64,000 bases of DNA from Serripes groenlandicus (Eukaryota; Mollusca; Bivalvia; Cardiida; Cardiidae), in assembly GCA_031761405.1 (NCBI GenBank), contig JASEVX010000017.1, forward strand, positions 11,976,043 through 12,040,042. The letters are read 5' to 3'. The position numbers and the translations under genes were made by a program. A model generated the notes under the pieces. That model saw nothing but the letters and a program-made list of their open reading frames with translations. It searched no databases and was not told the origin of the DNA. Of this stretch, positions 44,401 through 58,400 are shown piece after piece. The stretch's first letter is position 1. Each line of letters opens with the position of its first letter.

Positions 44401-47400
44401 AAAAGGAGAAATTGCTTGTTTTGAGCAAATTCTCCTTTTGTCACAATGTTTTCAATAGTCGTCTGCTGCAAAGGCGTCAAAAAGCGTATATATGAAGGAA
44501 AGGGTTGAGTTAAAGAGACATCTTTACCTAGTGACATAGTACTCCAGGACTTTTCTGATATCGTAGCTGTAGTAGTATGGATCGTTGGCGGGACTGTCTC
44601 CTTTTCTACCTTCTAGTTTGGCTAAGAACTTCATTACTTCTGGATTGGACTGCCTGAAATTTTAAAAGTATAATTCAATATGGGATAAATTTATCTTTGC
44701 TAACCGTGGGTGCTTCGTACTTCATTACGTTCCCATAAAACTATGCATATCCCTTTATTTTTGACGCCTCTGCAGTAGACAACTTTTGAGAACATTGTGA
44801 CTAAAAAAAGAAATTGCTCAAAATGAGCAATTTCTCCTTTTGACACAATGATTTCAACTCTATTTAATAAGTTATGTCTTCATTTAGGGAGATTTTCAAT
44901 ATTATTGTTAAGATGTTTTCAAAGTCGTCTTCTGCAGATTTGTTTCATGTGAAAAAGGGATATAAGAAAGTCATGGATACAGTGCCTTTGGTTTGTGAAG
45001 ATGATGATGTAAAAAGTATTGGTGGTTATTTATTTTACTCTTCTTCTTAACCCTTTCCCACATACAACAAATCTGCAGCAGACGACTTAAAAAATTATCA
45101 AGTCCAAAAAAAAAGAAACACTCTATAAATGATAGTCTATGTATTATTATTGAATAGAGTTGAAATCATTGTGGCAAATGGAGAAATTGCTCATTATGGG
45201 CAATTTCTCCTTTTTCCACAGTGATTTCAAAAGTCAGTGATTTCAAAGCTTCTATAAGTGGGAAAGGGTTTACCCTTTTTTGCCATATAAAACTACCTGT
45301 AGGTAACTTAGATAATTATCCTTTCCGACTTTTTTGACAAATCTGCATAAGACATCTTTTGATAACATTATGGCAAAAGAAGAAATTGCTTATAATTTCA
45401 CCTCATTATGCCGTAGTTTTCAAATCTATTCGATCATAACACATTCATTTATAGAGAATTCAATATTATTTCCTGAATGTTTTCAAAGCCGTTTGTTGCA
45501 GATTTATTTGTACATATATATGGGTAAGGGTTCATTCAGCAAAAGATTACTTATATATATTACATGAAAAAGAGACTTCTGTTATGCTACTTTCTACATA
45601 ATGTTTAAATATTTTGATTTCCTTTCTTAGGATTTTGTCAAAACAGAAGAGACTGAAGTACTCCACACAGGAAAGGCAGTCTCGCTAAATCACCGAAATA
45701 AGCAAAGAAAAGAACAACTAAACTATAATCAGAATATCAAATGCTACACGGAAGCTATAATCAAAATATCTTCTATTACAGAAAGATATATTGCAAAGTC
45801 ATCAGTGCCTTAAACCCTTTCCAACGTAAAGACCCTTTCTGACGCCTCTGTAGCAGACGACTTCTGAAATGCATAGTGGCAAAAGGAGAAATTGCTCATT
45901 ATAAGCAATAACTCCATTTGCCACTATGTTTTCCGCTCTTTTCAATCATTATACTTTCATTTACATAGATTTTTAATAGCTTTGATAAGACGTTTTCAAA
46001 GTCGTCTGCTGCAGAATTGCTGTATGTGGGAAAGGGATAACTGTAAAATATATTACTGTCATCAGTGCTTTTAACCCTTTCCCTCATACGACAATTCTGC
46101 AGCAGACGAATTTGAACATATTTTGTCAACAAATAGAAAATCTCCATAATTAAATGGATAACCTATGACAAAAAGTGGAAAACATTGTGGCAAAAGGAGA
46201 AATTGCACGTTTTGTGCAATTTCTGCTTTTGTCACTATGTTTTCAAAAAGCCGTCTGCTGCAGAGGCGTCAGAAAGCGTCTATATGAGGGAAAGGGTTAA
46301 CCCCTTTCCTCACACAGACGTAATGTGATCCCTCAAAACCAGGAAATTTTTTCTTAAGTTAATCTTCCCTTTCCCACATATAGACGCTTTGTGACGTCTC
46401 TGTGCAGCAGACGACTTTTGAAATGCATTGTGGCAAAAAGAGAAATTCATCATGAGCAATTTCTCCATTTGCCACAATGCTTTCAACTCCATTTGATAAT
46501 CATACTATCATTTCGAGAGATTTTCTATAATTTGGACTTGGTAATTTCAAAGTCATCTGCAGAATTGCTGTATGTGGGAAAGGATAGTTGCGTTCTGACA
46601 CCTCTGCAGCAGACGACTTTTGAAATGCATTGTGGCAAAAAGAGAAATTGCTCATCATGAGTAATTTCTCCATTTGCCACAATGCTTTCAACTCCATTTG
46701 ATAATCATACTATCATTTCGAGAGATTTTCTATAATTTGAACTTAGTAATTTCAAAGTCGTCTGCTGCAGACAGCTTTTTGAAAACATAGTGACAAAAGA
46801 AGAAATTGCTCAAAACAAGCAATTTCTCCTTCTGTCACAATGTTTTCCACTTTTAGTCATAGGTTATCCATTCAATTATATAGATTTTCTATTATTTGTC
46901 AAAATATGTTCAAAGTCATCTGCTGTAGAATTGCTGTATGTGGGAAAGGGTTAGGCAAATATTTTCTCCGATGTTTTCAATGCTGACTATATATTCAACA
47001 TCAGGTAAACAGTTAATCCTTTCAATGCTGAAATATTTAAATTGGACTCGCCCAAGTGTACATTTTGAAGCGTCCATGGACAATTCTAGGATTATCGAGA
47101 TAAACATGCTAGCGGCAGAGTTCGGTGGGAAAGTGTACTGGTGGGACATCCTTCACAAAATCGGATACAGCAGTTAATGGGCCAATTTATTGTCTCGGGT
47201 TTTACCCCGCCTTAAACAATTTGTCAGTTATATCACGGCATTTTCAAAACGAGCAATTTCTCCTTTTGCCACAATGTTTTCCACTTTTTGTCATAGGTTA
47301 TCCATTCAATTATAGAAATTTTCTATTTTTTGACAAAATATGTTCAAAGTCGTCTGCTGCAGAATTGTCGTATGAGGGGAAAGGGTTCACATACCAGCAG

Positions 47401-50400
47401 GTCATCGGTACTTCATCACCCCCAAGATGCAGGAATTCATCTTTGAAGGTTGTCATAACGTCCTTGAAAAAGGTCTTCAGAAATCTAAACGTCTCATTCT
47501 TACTTGGATCCATCGGTCCCAGATACCCTTCAACGGGCCTGTCCCCTTGGTAACACTGGGTTAAAATGTCTGGTCGACTTAAACCCCAGGAGTAGGTGTG
47601 CCCTGCAATGATACACAAACATGAATGCAAATCTGATCAAGGACATTTTTATTGTTTCCTGCAAACACATCAAAATATATGTATTAGGTAAAAGGTTATC
47701 CCTTTCCCACATACGACAAATCTGCTTCAGATGACTTTGAAATCATTTAGTCAAACATATGAAAACTCTATAAATGAGGGTATATTTACTGAAAAAGTTG
47801 ATAACATTGTGGCAAAGGGAGAAATTGTTCGTTTTGAGCAATTTCTCCTTTCGCCAGCATGGTTTCATAAGTCGTCTGCTGTATAGGTGACAAAAAGCTT
47901 TTGTATGTGGGAAAGGGTTAAACGCCTTCACAATGAAGATAAATCTTTACCTCATTTAATGGATACCTGATACAGACTAAAACAAACAGCTCTGATCCCT
48001 AAGCTAAGCTCCATAACAATTGTGAAAAACATTGTGGGAATAGGAGAAATTGCTTGTTTCAGGAACTTTCCTTTTTTTACAGTAATGTCCTTAAAAGTTG
48101 TCTGCAGGTATGACATCAAATACCCTCTGTACCAGGTACCCTATGTGATCAACCCTTTCCCGCATATAGATGCTTTCTGACGCCTCTGCAGCAGACGGCT
48201 TTTTAAAAACAGTGACAAAAGAAGAAATTGCTCGAAACAAGCAATTTCTCCTTTTGCCACAATGTTTTCCACTTTTAGTTATACATTCAATTATAGAGAT
48301 TTTTTATTTTTTCACAAAATATGTTCAAAGTCGTCTGCTGCAGAATTATCGTATGAGGGAAAGGGATAACTCTTACCTGGAGTATCAAACTCGGGTTCAA
48401 CTCGGATTCCGCGCAGACGAGCAAACTCTATTACGTCCGCAATGTCCTCTGGCATATACACAAAGGTCGGGTGGAAAGCCCCCTGAAAAGACAATAAATA
48501 CGGAATACAATTGTAATCAAATTAAATCTTAGGTAACCATTTGCTTGAATACATTGACATTTGAGATAATTTAATCTTCAAACAGTGGATTGTATAACTT
48601 GGCTAAATTGACATTTGTCTAGTTTTGTCAAAATCTTTTTGATGCAAAATACTTTTGAATCATACAAACAGTAAACATCTCTTATATAACTTTTTTGCAA
48701 CATGTTGACACATTTTGTTCCCTCTGCAGCAGACGACATTTGAAAACAGTGGCAAAATGTGAACGAGAAACTGCTCATTATGAGCAATTTTCTCCTTTTG
48801 CCTCCACGTTTTCAACTTGATTCAATTATAAATACATATATTCAGTTGTAGGGATTGTCCATAATTTCCTGAGGTGTTTTTGTTGTATGTGGGAAAGGGA
48901 TAAAGAAAATTGAGACAAATGGACAACAGTGTTTTAAGGAATCAGTGCTATCTATAACTAAAGTCAAAGCGAAATGTTTTGTTTTTAATTTAAGCTTATT
49001 TATTTTTTACATCACTTGCGAAACAAGCTTTCAGCTTTATAACTTAATCAGGCTCGATGTCTGCCTGACTTGGAGACATAACCAGTACATACTTCATTTG
49101 TTAGGAAAAATCCAAACGGCAGAAGACACTCATCACAGGATTCGAACCTGAAACCTTTGGTATGAGAAGCCACAACTCCTTTAACTTCTCTTTTTTTGCA
49201 CAAATGTTTTCAAGAGTCATCTCTGCTTAACATTTTGCTTCACTTTTAAAAATGTCACTTTTGGTGCTCTAATTAACCTATTCCCTCAAAAAGACGCTTA
49301 CCGACACCTCTACAGCAGACGACTTTTAAAAATATTGTGACTAACGGATAAATTGCTCATAATGAGTAATTTATCCTTTAGCCAAAAGGTTTACAACTTA
49401 TAATACTCAATTATGATACTTTCATTTATTTTGGATATGTTGGCCAAGATGTTTTCAAAGTCGTCTGCTGCAGATTTCTTGTAACGTTTTATTAACAAGT
49501 CTCAATTATGTTACATGTATAATCACAAAATTAGTTAATAGTTAACCCTTTCCCACATACAACAAATCAGCAGAAGATTACTTAGAACACGGCTAGTCAA
49601 AACAATGAAAACTCACCATAAATGAAAATGCTATTAAATAAACAAGTCTTAATTATGTTACATGTATAATCACAAAGTTAGATAATAGTTAACCCTTTCC
49701 CACATACAACAAATCAGCAGAAGATTACTTAGAACACGTCTAGTCAAAACAATGAAAACTCACCATAAATGAAAATGCTATTAACCCTTTCCCTCATACA
49801 ACAAATCTGCAGCAGACGACTTTGAACATATTTTGTCAAAAAATGGTAAATCTCTTTAATTGAATGGATAACCTATGACTAAAAATGGAATGGTTTTGAG
49901 CAATTTCTTCTTTTGTCACTATGTTTTCAAAAAGTCGTCTGCTGCAGAGGCGTCAGAAAGCGTCTATATGAGGGAAAGGGTTGATATTGAATAGTTAAAA
50001 AAAATGTCGCAAATGGAGAAATTGCTCATCATGAGTAACTTCTCCTTTTGCCACAATATTTTTAAAAGTCGTCTGCTGCTGAGGCGTCAGAATGAGTATC
50101 ATATGTGGGAAAGGGTTAAGGACAAGCTATAAGTATAAATATTATTATGTGCCTATATATTGGTGTTATTATTATACATGTCAATTACCCACGTGGCAAC
50201 ATTATTAATGCCCCTCTAATAGATCTATTATTAATTATCTCATTGCGATATATATTTGCTGTGCTCTGATATTTCATGTAACTTTTATTCATTTCCAGAT
50301 AAAGCTGCATTGTTACACACATCATTTTATCAGATGGCTCCTTTGAACAATGCAGAAAAGTGGACACATTGCAGAATTTGATTTTATTGAAATTGTATGC

Positions 50401-53400
50401 CATTTGCACCAGTATGCCAGTTATATATATCACTGTGACAGTTAACCCTTTTCCCACATACAACAAATCTGCAGCAGACAACTTTAACCCTTTCCCTCAT
50501 ATAGACGCTTTCTGACGCCTCTGCAGCAGACGGCTATTTGAAAACATAGTGACAAAAAGAAGAAATTGCACAAAACGTGCAATTTCTCCTTTTGCCACAA
50601 TGTTTTCCACTTGTTGTCATAGGTTATCCATTCAATTATGGAGATTTTCCACTTTTTTACATAATATGTTCAAAGTCGTCTGCTACAAAATTGTCGTATG
50701 AGGGAAAGGGTTAAAAACAAATTGGCAAAAATTTGAAAATTCTCTGTAAATGAAAGTATAATCATAGAATAGTGTTGAAAACATGGTGACAAAAGGAGAA
50801 ATTGCTTGTTTTGAGCAATTTCTTCTTTTGTTACCATTTTTTCAAAACGCTGTCTGCTGCAAAATGAGCAATTTCTCCTTTTGACGCAATGTTTTCAACT
50901 CTATTCAATTATTATATTTCATTTTTATATAAATGTCTTCAAAGTTGTCTGCTACTGATTTGTTTTATGTGAGAAAGGGTTAAAGATCAGCCTCTTTAAC
51001 TTACTCAAACAAATTTACCAATAATCAATGCTAGATCTATACTGAAATTATCATTTTAGAATAAATATGGATAATTTGCTATGAAAACTCATACCATACA
51101 TTCTTAGGTCTTCACATTGACATCTTAACTTAAGTATAAATGAATTAAGTATAAATTATTTATCCAATACAGTATTGATACATCCTTTGGATACATCTTG
51201 AAAGCTCATTGTGGGCAATTTCTCCTTTTGCCACAAAATGTTCAGTGTATGAAATATTTATTGACCCTTTCCCACATATAACATTTCTGCAGCAGACGTA
51301 TTTGGAAACCTTTTCGTCAAAATGTGAAAAATCTCCATAAGTGAGAGTATAGGTATTGGATAGTGTTGAAAACATTTTGGCAAAAGGAGAAATTGCTCAT
51401 TATGAGCTTTCAAGATGTTTTCAAAGTTGTCTGCTGCAGAGGCATCAAAAAGCGTCTGTATGTGGGAAAGGGTTAAATAAGAATACCCATAATGCAATGC
51501 AATGAGCTGTATTAGAGAAAATGGATGTCTTGCTGCACATCCAAACAGTGATTTAACCCATATGAGCTATATTAGACAAAATGGATGTCTCAATGCTGCA
51601 CATCCAAACAGTGATTACACATATGTGATATGAGCTGCATTAGACAAAAATGGATGTCTCAATGCTGCACATCCAAACAGTGATTACCCGTATGTGCTAT
51701 GAGCTGTATTAGACAAAATGGATGTATTGCTGCACATCCAAACAGTGATTACCCATATGTGCTATGAGCTGTATTAGACAAAATGGATGTCTTGCTGCAC
51801 ATTCAAACAGTTATTACCCATATGTGCTATGAGCTGTATTATACAAAATGGATGTCTCAATGCTGCACATCCACAGTGATTACCCATATGTGCTATGAAC
51901 TGTATTAGACAAAATGGATGTCTCAATGCTGCACATCCAAACAGTGATTACCCATGCGTGCTATGAGCTGTATTAGACAAAATGTATGTCTTAATGCTGC
52001 ACATCCAAACATTGATTACCCATATGTGCTATGAGCTGTATTAGACAAAATGGATGTCTTGCTGCACATCCAAACAGTGATTTAACCCATATGTGCTATG
52101 AGCTGTTTTAGTCAAAATGGATGTATTACTGCACATCCAAACAGTGATTACCCATATGTGCTATGAGCTGTATTAGACAAAATGGATGTATTACTACACA
52201 TCAAAACAGTGATTTAACCCATATGTGCTATGAGCTGTATTAGACAAAATGGTTGTCTTGCTGCACATCCGAACAGTGATTTAACCCATATATGCTATGA
52301 GCTGTATTAGACAAAATGGATGTCTTGCTGCACATTTAAACAGTGAATACTCCTATAACATCGTTTACTGTAAATGTGTAGAAGCTCTTTATTTTATGAT
52401 ATCCATTGTCCCGTATAAAGCTATGATTAAAAAGCTGTGTATGATATACCTTAGCAAAGTAAGGCACAAAATCATGTCACATGTTTTTGTATTTCACATT
52501 CCCTATAAACAACTAGAATTGTTTTGACAAAAACATATGTCTCCCCCTCAAATATCTGTCAAAATCTCTCAAAACATTCCAACCTATAAAGCAGACAAAC
52601 AAAAATTTGACCAAGTTGGACAGTACTCAATTTTTAATTACTAATGTTTTGTCTTGACCTGGTACAAAGTGGACATGATTTCAAATGGTTTACAGAAACA
52701 CATATTTTTACTGCAGCTGTAACATTCAAGACTGAAGTATTCTTCAAAACAGTTAACAACTGTTGCTAAACATAAGCAAGCCGTCTTGGAGATATTGAGT
52801 GGACAGGAAATAAAGCCTAAAACCTTTGAGCTTCAAGCGTGACCTTGACCTTGAACCGGTATGGTCGAGACGCGGGTTCTGCACGTCGCCTTGATGAGGT
52901 GAACATGTGACCCAAGTTTCATGAAAATTCTTTAAGCTGTTTTGTAGATATGGAGCGGCACAAAATAAAGCCTCAAACCTTTGACCTTCAAGCGTGACCT
53001 TGACCTTGACCCAGTATGTTCGAGACACGGGTTCTGCACGTCGCCTTGATGAGGTGAACATGTGACCAAATTTTCATGAAAATCCTTCAAGCCGTCTTGG
53101 AGATATTGACTGGACACGAAATAAAGCCTAAAACCTTTGACCTTCAAGCGTGACCTTGACCTTTAACCGGTATGGTGGAGACGCGGGTTCTGCACGTCGC
53201 CTTGATGAGGTGAACATGTGACCCAAGTTTCATGAAAATCCTTTAAGGAGATATGGAGCGGACACAAAATAAAGCCTCAAACATTTGACCTTCAAGCGTG
53301 ACCTTGACCTTGACCCAGTATGGTCGAGACGCGGGTTCTGCACGTCGCCTTGACGAGGTGAACATCTGACCCAAGTTTCATGAAAATCCTTCAAGCCGTC

Positions 53401-55414
53401 TTGGAGATATTGAGTGGACACGAAATAAAGCCTAAAACCTTTGACCTTCAAGCGTGACCTTGACCTTGAACCGGTATGGTCGAGACGCGGGTTCTGCACG
53501 TCGCCTTGATGAGGTGAACATGTGACCCACGTATCATGAAAATCCTTTAAGGAGATATGGAGTGGACACAAAATAAAGCCTCAAACCTTTGACCTTCAAG
53601 CGTGACCTTGACCCAGTATGGTCGAGACGCGGGTTCTGCACGTCGCCTTGATGAGGTGAACATCTGACCCAAGTTTCATGAAAATACTTCAAACCGTCTT
53701 GGAGATATGGAGTTGACACAAAATAAAGCCTCAAACCTTTGACCTTCAAACGTGACCTTGACCTTGACCCGGTATGGTCGAGACGCTGGTTATGCACGTC
53801 GCCTTGATGAGGTGAACATGTGACCCAAGTTTCATGAAAATCTTTCAAGCCGTCTTGAAGATATGGAGCGGACACGAAATAAAGCCTCAAACCTTTGACC
53901 TTCAAGCGTGACCTTGACCTTGACCCTATATTGTCGAGACACGGGTTCTGCACGTCGCCTTGATGTGGTGAACATGTGACCTAAGTTTCATGAAAATCCT
54001 TCAAGCCGTCTCGGAGATATGGAGCGGACACAAAATAAAGCCTCAAACCTTTGACCTTCAAGCGTGACCTTGACCTTGACCCTATATTGTCGAGACGCGG
54101 GTTCTGCACGTCGCCTTGATGAGGTGAACATGTGAACCAAGTTTCATGAAAATCCTTCAAGCCGTCTGGGAGATATGGAGCGGACACGAAATAAAGCCTC
54201 AAACCTTTGACCTTCAAGCGTGACCTTGACCTTGACCCTATATTGTCGAGACGCGGGTTCTGCACGTCGCCTTGATGAGGTGAACATGTGACCCAAGTTT
54301 CATGAAAATCCTTCAAGCCGTCTGGGAGATATGGATCGGACAAGATTTTGGGGACGAACAGACAGACAGACAGACAGACAGACATCAAGGACAAAAACAA
54401 TATATCTCCCCTGTATACAGGGGGAGACATAATTAAATGTTAATGTCATCCGCATTGTTATACAATCATAAACAATTAATTAACCCTTTCTCTCATACAA
54501 CAATTCTGCAGCAGACGACTTTGAACATATTTTGTCAAAAAACAGAAAATCTCTAAAATTGAATGAATAACCCATGACTAAAAGTGGAAAGCATTGGAGT
54601 TTTATGCCGCTTTTAACATTATTTCAGTTATATCACGGCAACAGTTCACTTATTCATGATCCCTGGGTAAACAAACCAGTACTAGGCTAGAAAATGTGCC
54701 TTGCCCAAAGGCACTCCACCATGCCCGTAGTGCCGCGACTGGGGATCGGGACCTGGAAAACCCGGTTTCAAATCCCCAACACAAACCACTCGACCACAGC
54801 GGAAAGGGTTCATCACAATACATATAGGGAATAGTATGTTGCAGTAGAGATATAAGTCACTCCTTCTTACTACAAAGTGCATGGAAAAGTTGATATCCCA
54901 TGAGACCATCAGTAGTAAAATATAAAGCCACATAACCCTTTCCCATATACCTGAAATCTGGAACTGACGCCTTTGAAAGTATTCAGTCAAAAACATGGAA
55001 ATTCTATAGAAATGACAGATTTTTTTTTAAATAAAGTTTAAAACCTTATTGCACAATGTTATTGCAAAAGTAGAAATTGCTTGTTTCGAGCAATTTCACC
55101 TTTTGTCAAAATGTTTTCAAAAGTTGCCTGCTGCAGCGGCATCAGAAAGCATCTGTAAGTGGGAAAGGGTTCAAGCCACAGCACTTTTTTTCTTTTATAA
55201 TATAAACATTTTAAGATGGAAAAGGACAAATTATACAAAATAAAATGTTTTCTATAATAACAAAAAACCCACGACAAACCAAGGTTAAGGTCAAAGTAAC
55301 CATAGAAATCAATAGAACTTGTTACTGGTTACCTTCAGGCAAAGTTTCAAGTTTGTTACCCTTTCCAGTGCTGAGATTTTGCCTCAACCTGAAACTTTAA
55401 CCAAAATGTTGATG

Positions 55415-55445
<31 letters not shown>

Positions 55446-58400
55446 GGACAGAGGACGGACAGAGCCAATCTATAGACCGGAATTGCTAGAGCAATCCGGC
55501 CAAAAGCAAAATTTTACATATGAAATGAAATTCATGAATAGCAAGGGAATGAAGTCAAACAACCACATTTTGAATGACCTTTTCAATAATAATTTTAAAC
55601 AAAAAACAGGTTTTACATATAAAATGAAATTCATGAATGGTGTGTGAATGACGTCAAACTATCACATTTTGAATGAAGTGAGTCTATACCATAACTTGGT
55701 AACATTTTTTATCCTAGACAAATACAGCGTTTTTTATCTATTGTGGTGTTTTTTGTCATGTAATTTATTGCATGCATTATGCACAGGAAAAATAATGTAT
55801 GATATTTTCAGAAATGTCTGCCTAGGATGATAGCTAGAAAAAGGTAACAACTGGATATCCAGAAATATAACCTTTTTTAACCCTTTCCCTCATATAGACG
55901 ATTTCTGATGCCTCTGCAGCAGTCGGCTTTTTGAAAACAAAGTGACAAAAGAAGAAATTGCTCGAAACGAGCAATTTCTCCTTTTGCCACAATGTTTTAC
56001 CCTTTTAGTCATAGGTTATTCATTCAATTAAAGAGATTTTCTATTTTTTGACAAAATATGTTCAAAGTCGTCTGCTGCAGAATTGTTGTATGAGGGAAAC
56101 ATTGCAGCAGACAACATTGAAAACACCTTGTTTGAGATACAATAAACATCTTTAAACGAAAGTTTTATCATTGAATAAGAGATGACAGTTTTGTGACTTA
56201 AGCCTTTCCCAACTGCAGACGCGTAGTGACGCATCTGCAGCAGACGACTTTTAAAAACATTGTGGCAAAGAAGAAATTGTTCATAATGAGTGGTTTCTCT
56301 TTTTGCCACAATGTGTTCAACAATTACAGTTCGATTCATAGAGATGTTCCACTTTCTTGCCAGATGGAAGGGTTAACATTTTTTCCACAAATATTTTCAA
56401 AAGTCATCTGCTGCAGAGGCGTCAGAAAGCGTCTGTCTATATGTGGGAAAGGGTTAAGAATCACCAGTTGCCTGTATAAGATCAAAGTGTTAAATTGTTA
56501 GCTTATGTAAGCAGTCAGCTACTACTATGACCAGATGAGGTTTGTAACTAATCGCTAACCGGACGTCGTAACAATAAATACAGTTAATTTATATGGTGTG
56601 TAACGCCACTTTCAACAATATTTCATTCACATCACACTTAATTTATATGGTGTAAATATGCCACTTTCAACAATATTTCATTCACTAAACATTTAATTTA
56701 TATGGTGTAAATACGCCACTTTCAACAATATTTCATTCACATCACATTTAATTTATATGGTGTAAATATGCCACTTTCAACAAATATTTCATTCACATCA
56801 CATTTAATTTATATGGTGTAAATACGCCACTTTCAACAAATATTTCATTCACATCACATTTAATTTATATGGTGTAAATAAGCCACTTTCAACAATATTT
56901 CATTCACATCACATTTAATTTATATGGTGTAAATAAGCCACTTTCAACAAATATTTCATTCACATCACATTTAATTTATATGGTGTAAATAAGCCACTTT
57001 CAACAATATTTCATTCACATCACATTTAATTTATATGGTGTAAATAAGCCACTTTCAACAATATTTCATTCACATCACATTTAATTTATATGGTGTAAAT
57101 ATGCCACTTTCAACAAATATTTCATTCACATCACATTTAATGGTGTGTTCCCGGAACGCCTACTCGACTTAAAGTGTATTAGGGAATTAGGGGGCCTTGT
57201 AAAGGGTAAACTATACATTTATTTTGTAGATGACTTTGGAACTCTTTATTACAAACTTTTGATATTGATTGAAAAAAGTATTAAATATCTGTATTACAAT
57301 CTTAGAGAGTAAATTTTGTAAATAAAATTATCAGTTTGATAGCTATTAATTAATTAAATTCGAACTGTCATAATATTTGTCTTTCTTTAAGTTAAAGCAA
57401 ACTGTTCTAAAAATTTAATAGCTATTGGTCAAATTCAAACTGTCAGAATCTTCTGGTTTTAAGGGCAATGATCAAGATGTGGAAATCATTTCTCATGTTC
57501 AACCATGGCCAATGCACAGCGTAATGTTAAACTCATCACCAATAGAAAGGGAGGCCGTAACTTGGCACTAGATGGATTCATCTACAGAGTAAATCGTAGA
57601 GGTGAAGACAAAGTATTCTGGAGATGTATCAAACCCGGTTGCTCTGCTTCTTTGTCAACCTTCAATAACATACCAACAGGCTTTGGAAGACACAACCATA
57701 ACCACCCAGCAGACCTTGTCAATGTTGTCGCCAGGCAGATAATGAATAAGGTCTCTAAGCGCTGCGTAGAAGAAGTGCGACCCCTTCCAGCCTTATTCTC
57801 AGAACAAGCCTTCTTACCAGGAAAAAGCCAAGCAGTTTACCAACGATTCTTCAGTCTAATTCAAGAAAAGATGAGAGACATTGGTTTCAGATTTTCCCCA
57901 ACCAGTTACTTGACTTTGAGACAGCCGCCCACAATGCCGTCAACGAGACGTTTCCAGGAATCATCTCCAAAAGATGTTTCTTCCGTTATACGCAATGTAT
58001 TTGGGGGAGAGCACAGGCGACAGGTCTTCAGATTCCATATAAAGACAATGAAGATGTAAAGTTATTAGTAAGACGGGCGGCAATTCTTCCTTTTCAAAAT
58101 CCAAAAACCATTTTTTCAACTGTATAATTTTGGAAATGTTTAAATTCAGACTTGAAGCGTAATACATACAAAATTATATTATTACTTTTATAAAAGTAAC
58201 AATCTGACCATGTTCAATTATCTTGTCATAATGATAATCAATTAAGTCCACATAAATCGATCACTTATAACTGCCCTTTTAAAGAGCCCCCTAATCCCTA
58301 ATTTTGACCAGGTAGAGATTAAATCGAGTAGGCGTTCCGGGAACAAACCCATTTAATTTATATGGTGTAAATATGCCACTTTCAACAAATATTTCATTCA

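Noticed and set aside
52753..54430. Chain of 71-149 residue minus ORFs
   Set aside because: Same tandem unit as above, broken at irregular units; no start, splice or domain evidence.
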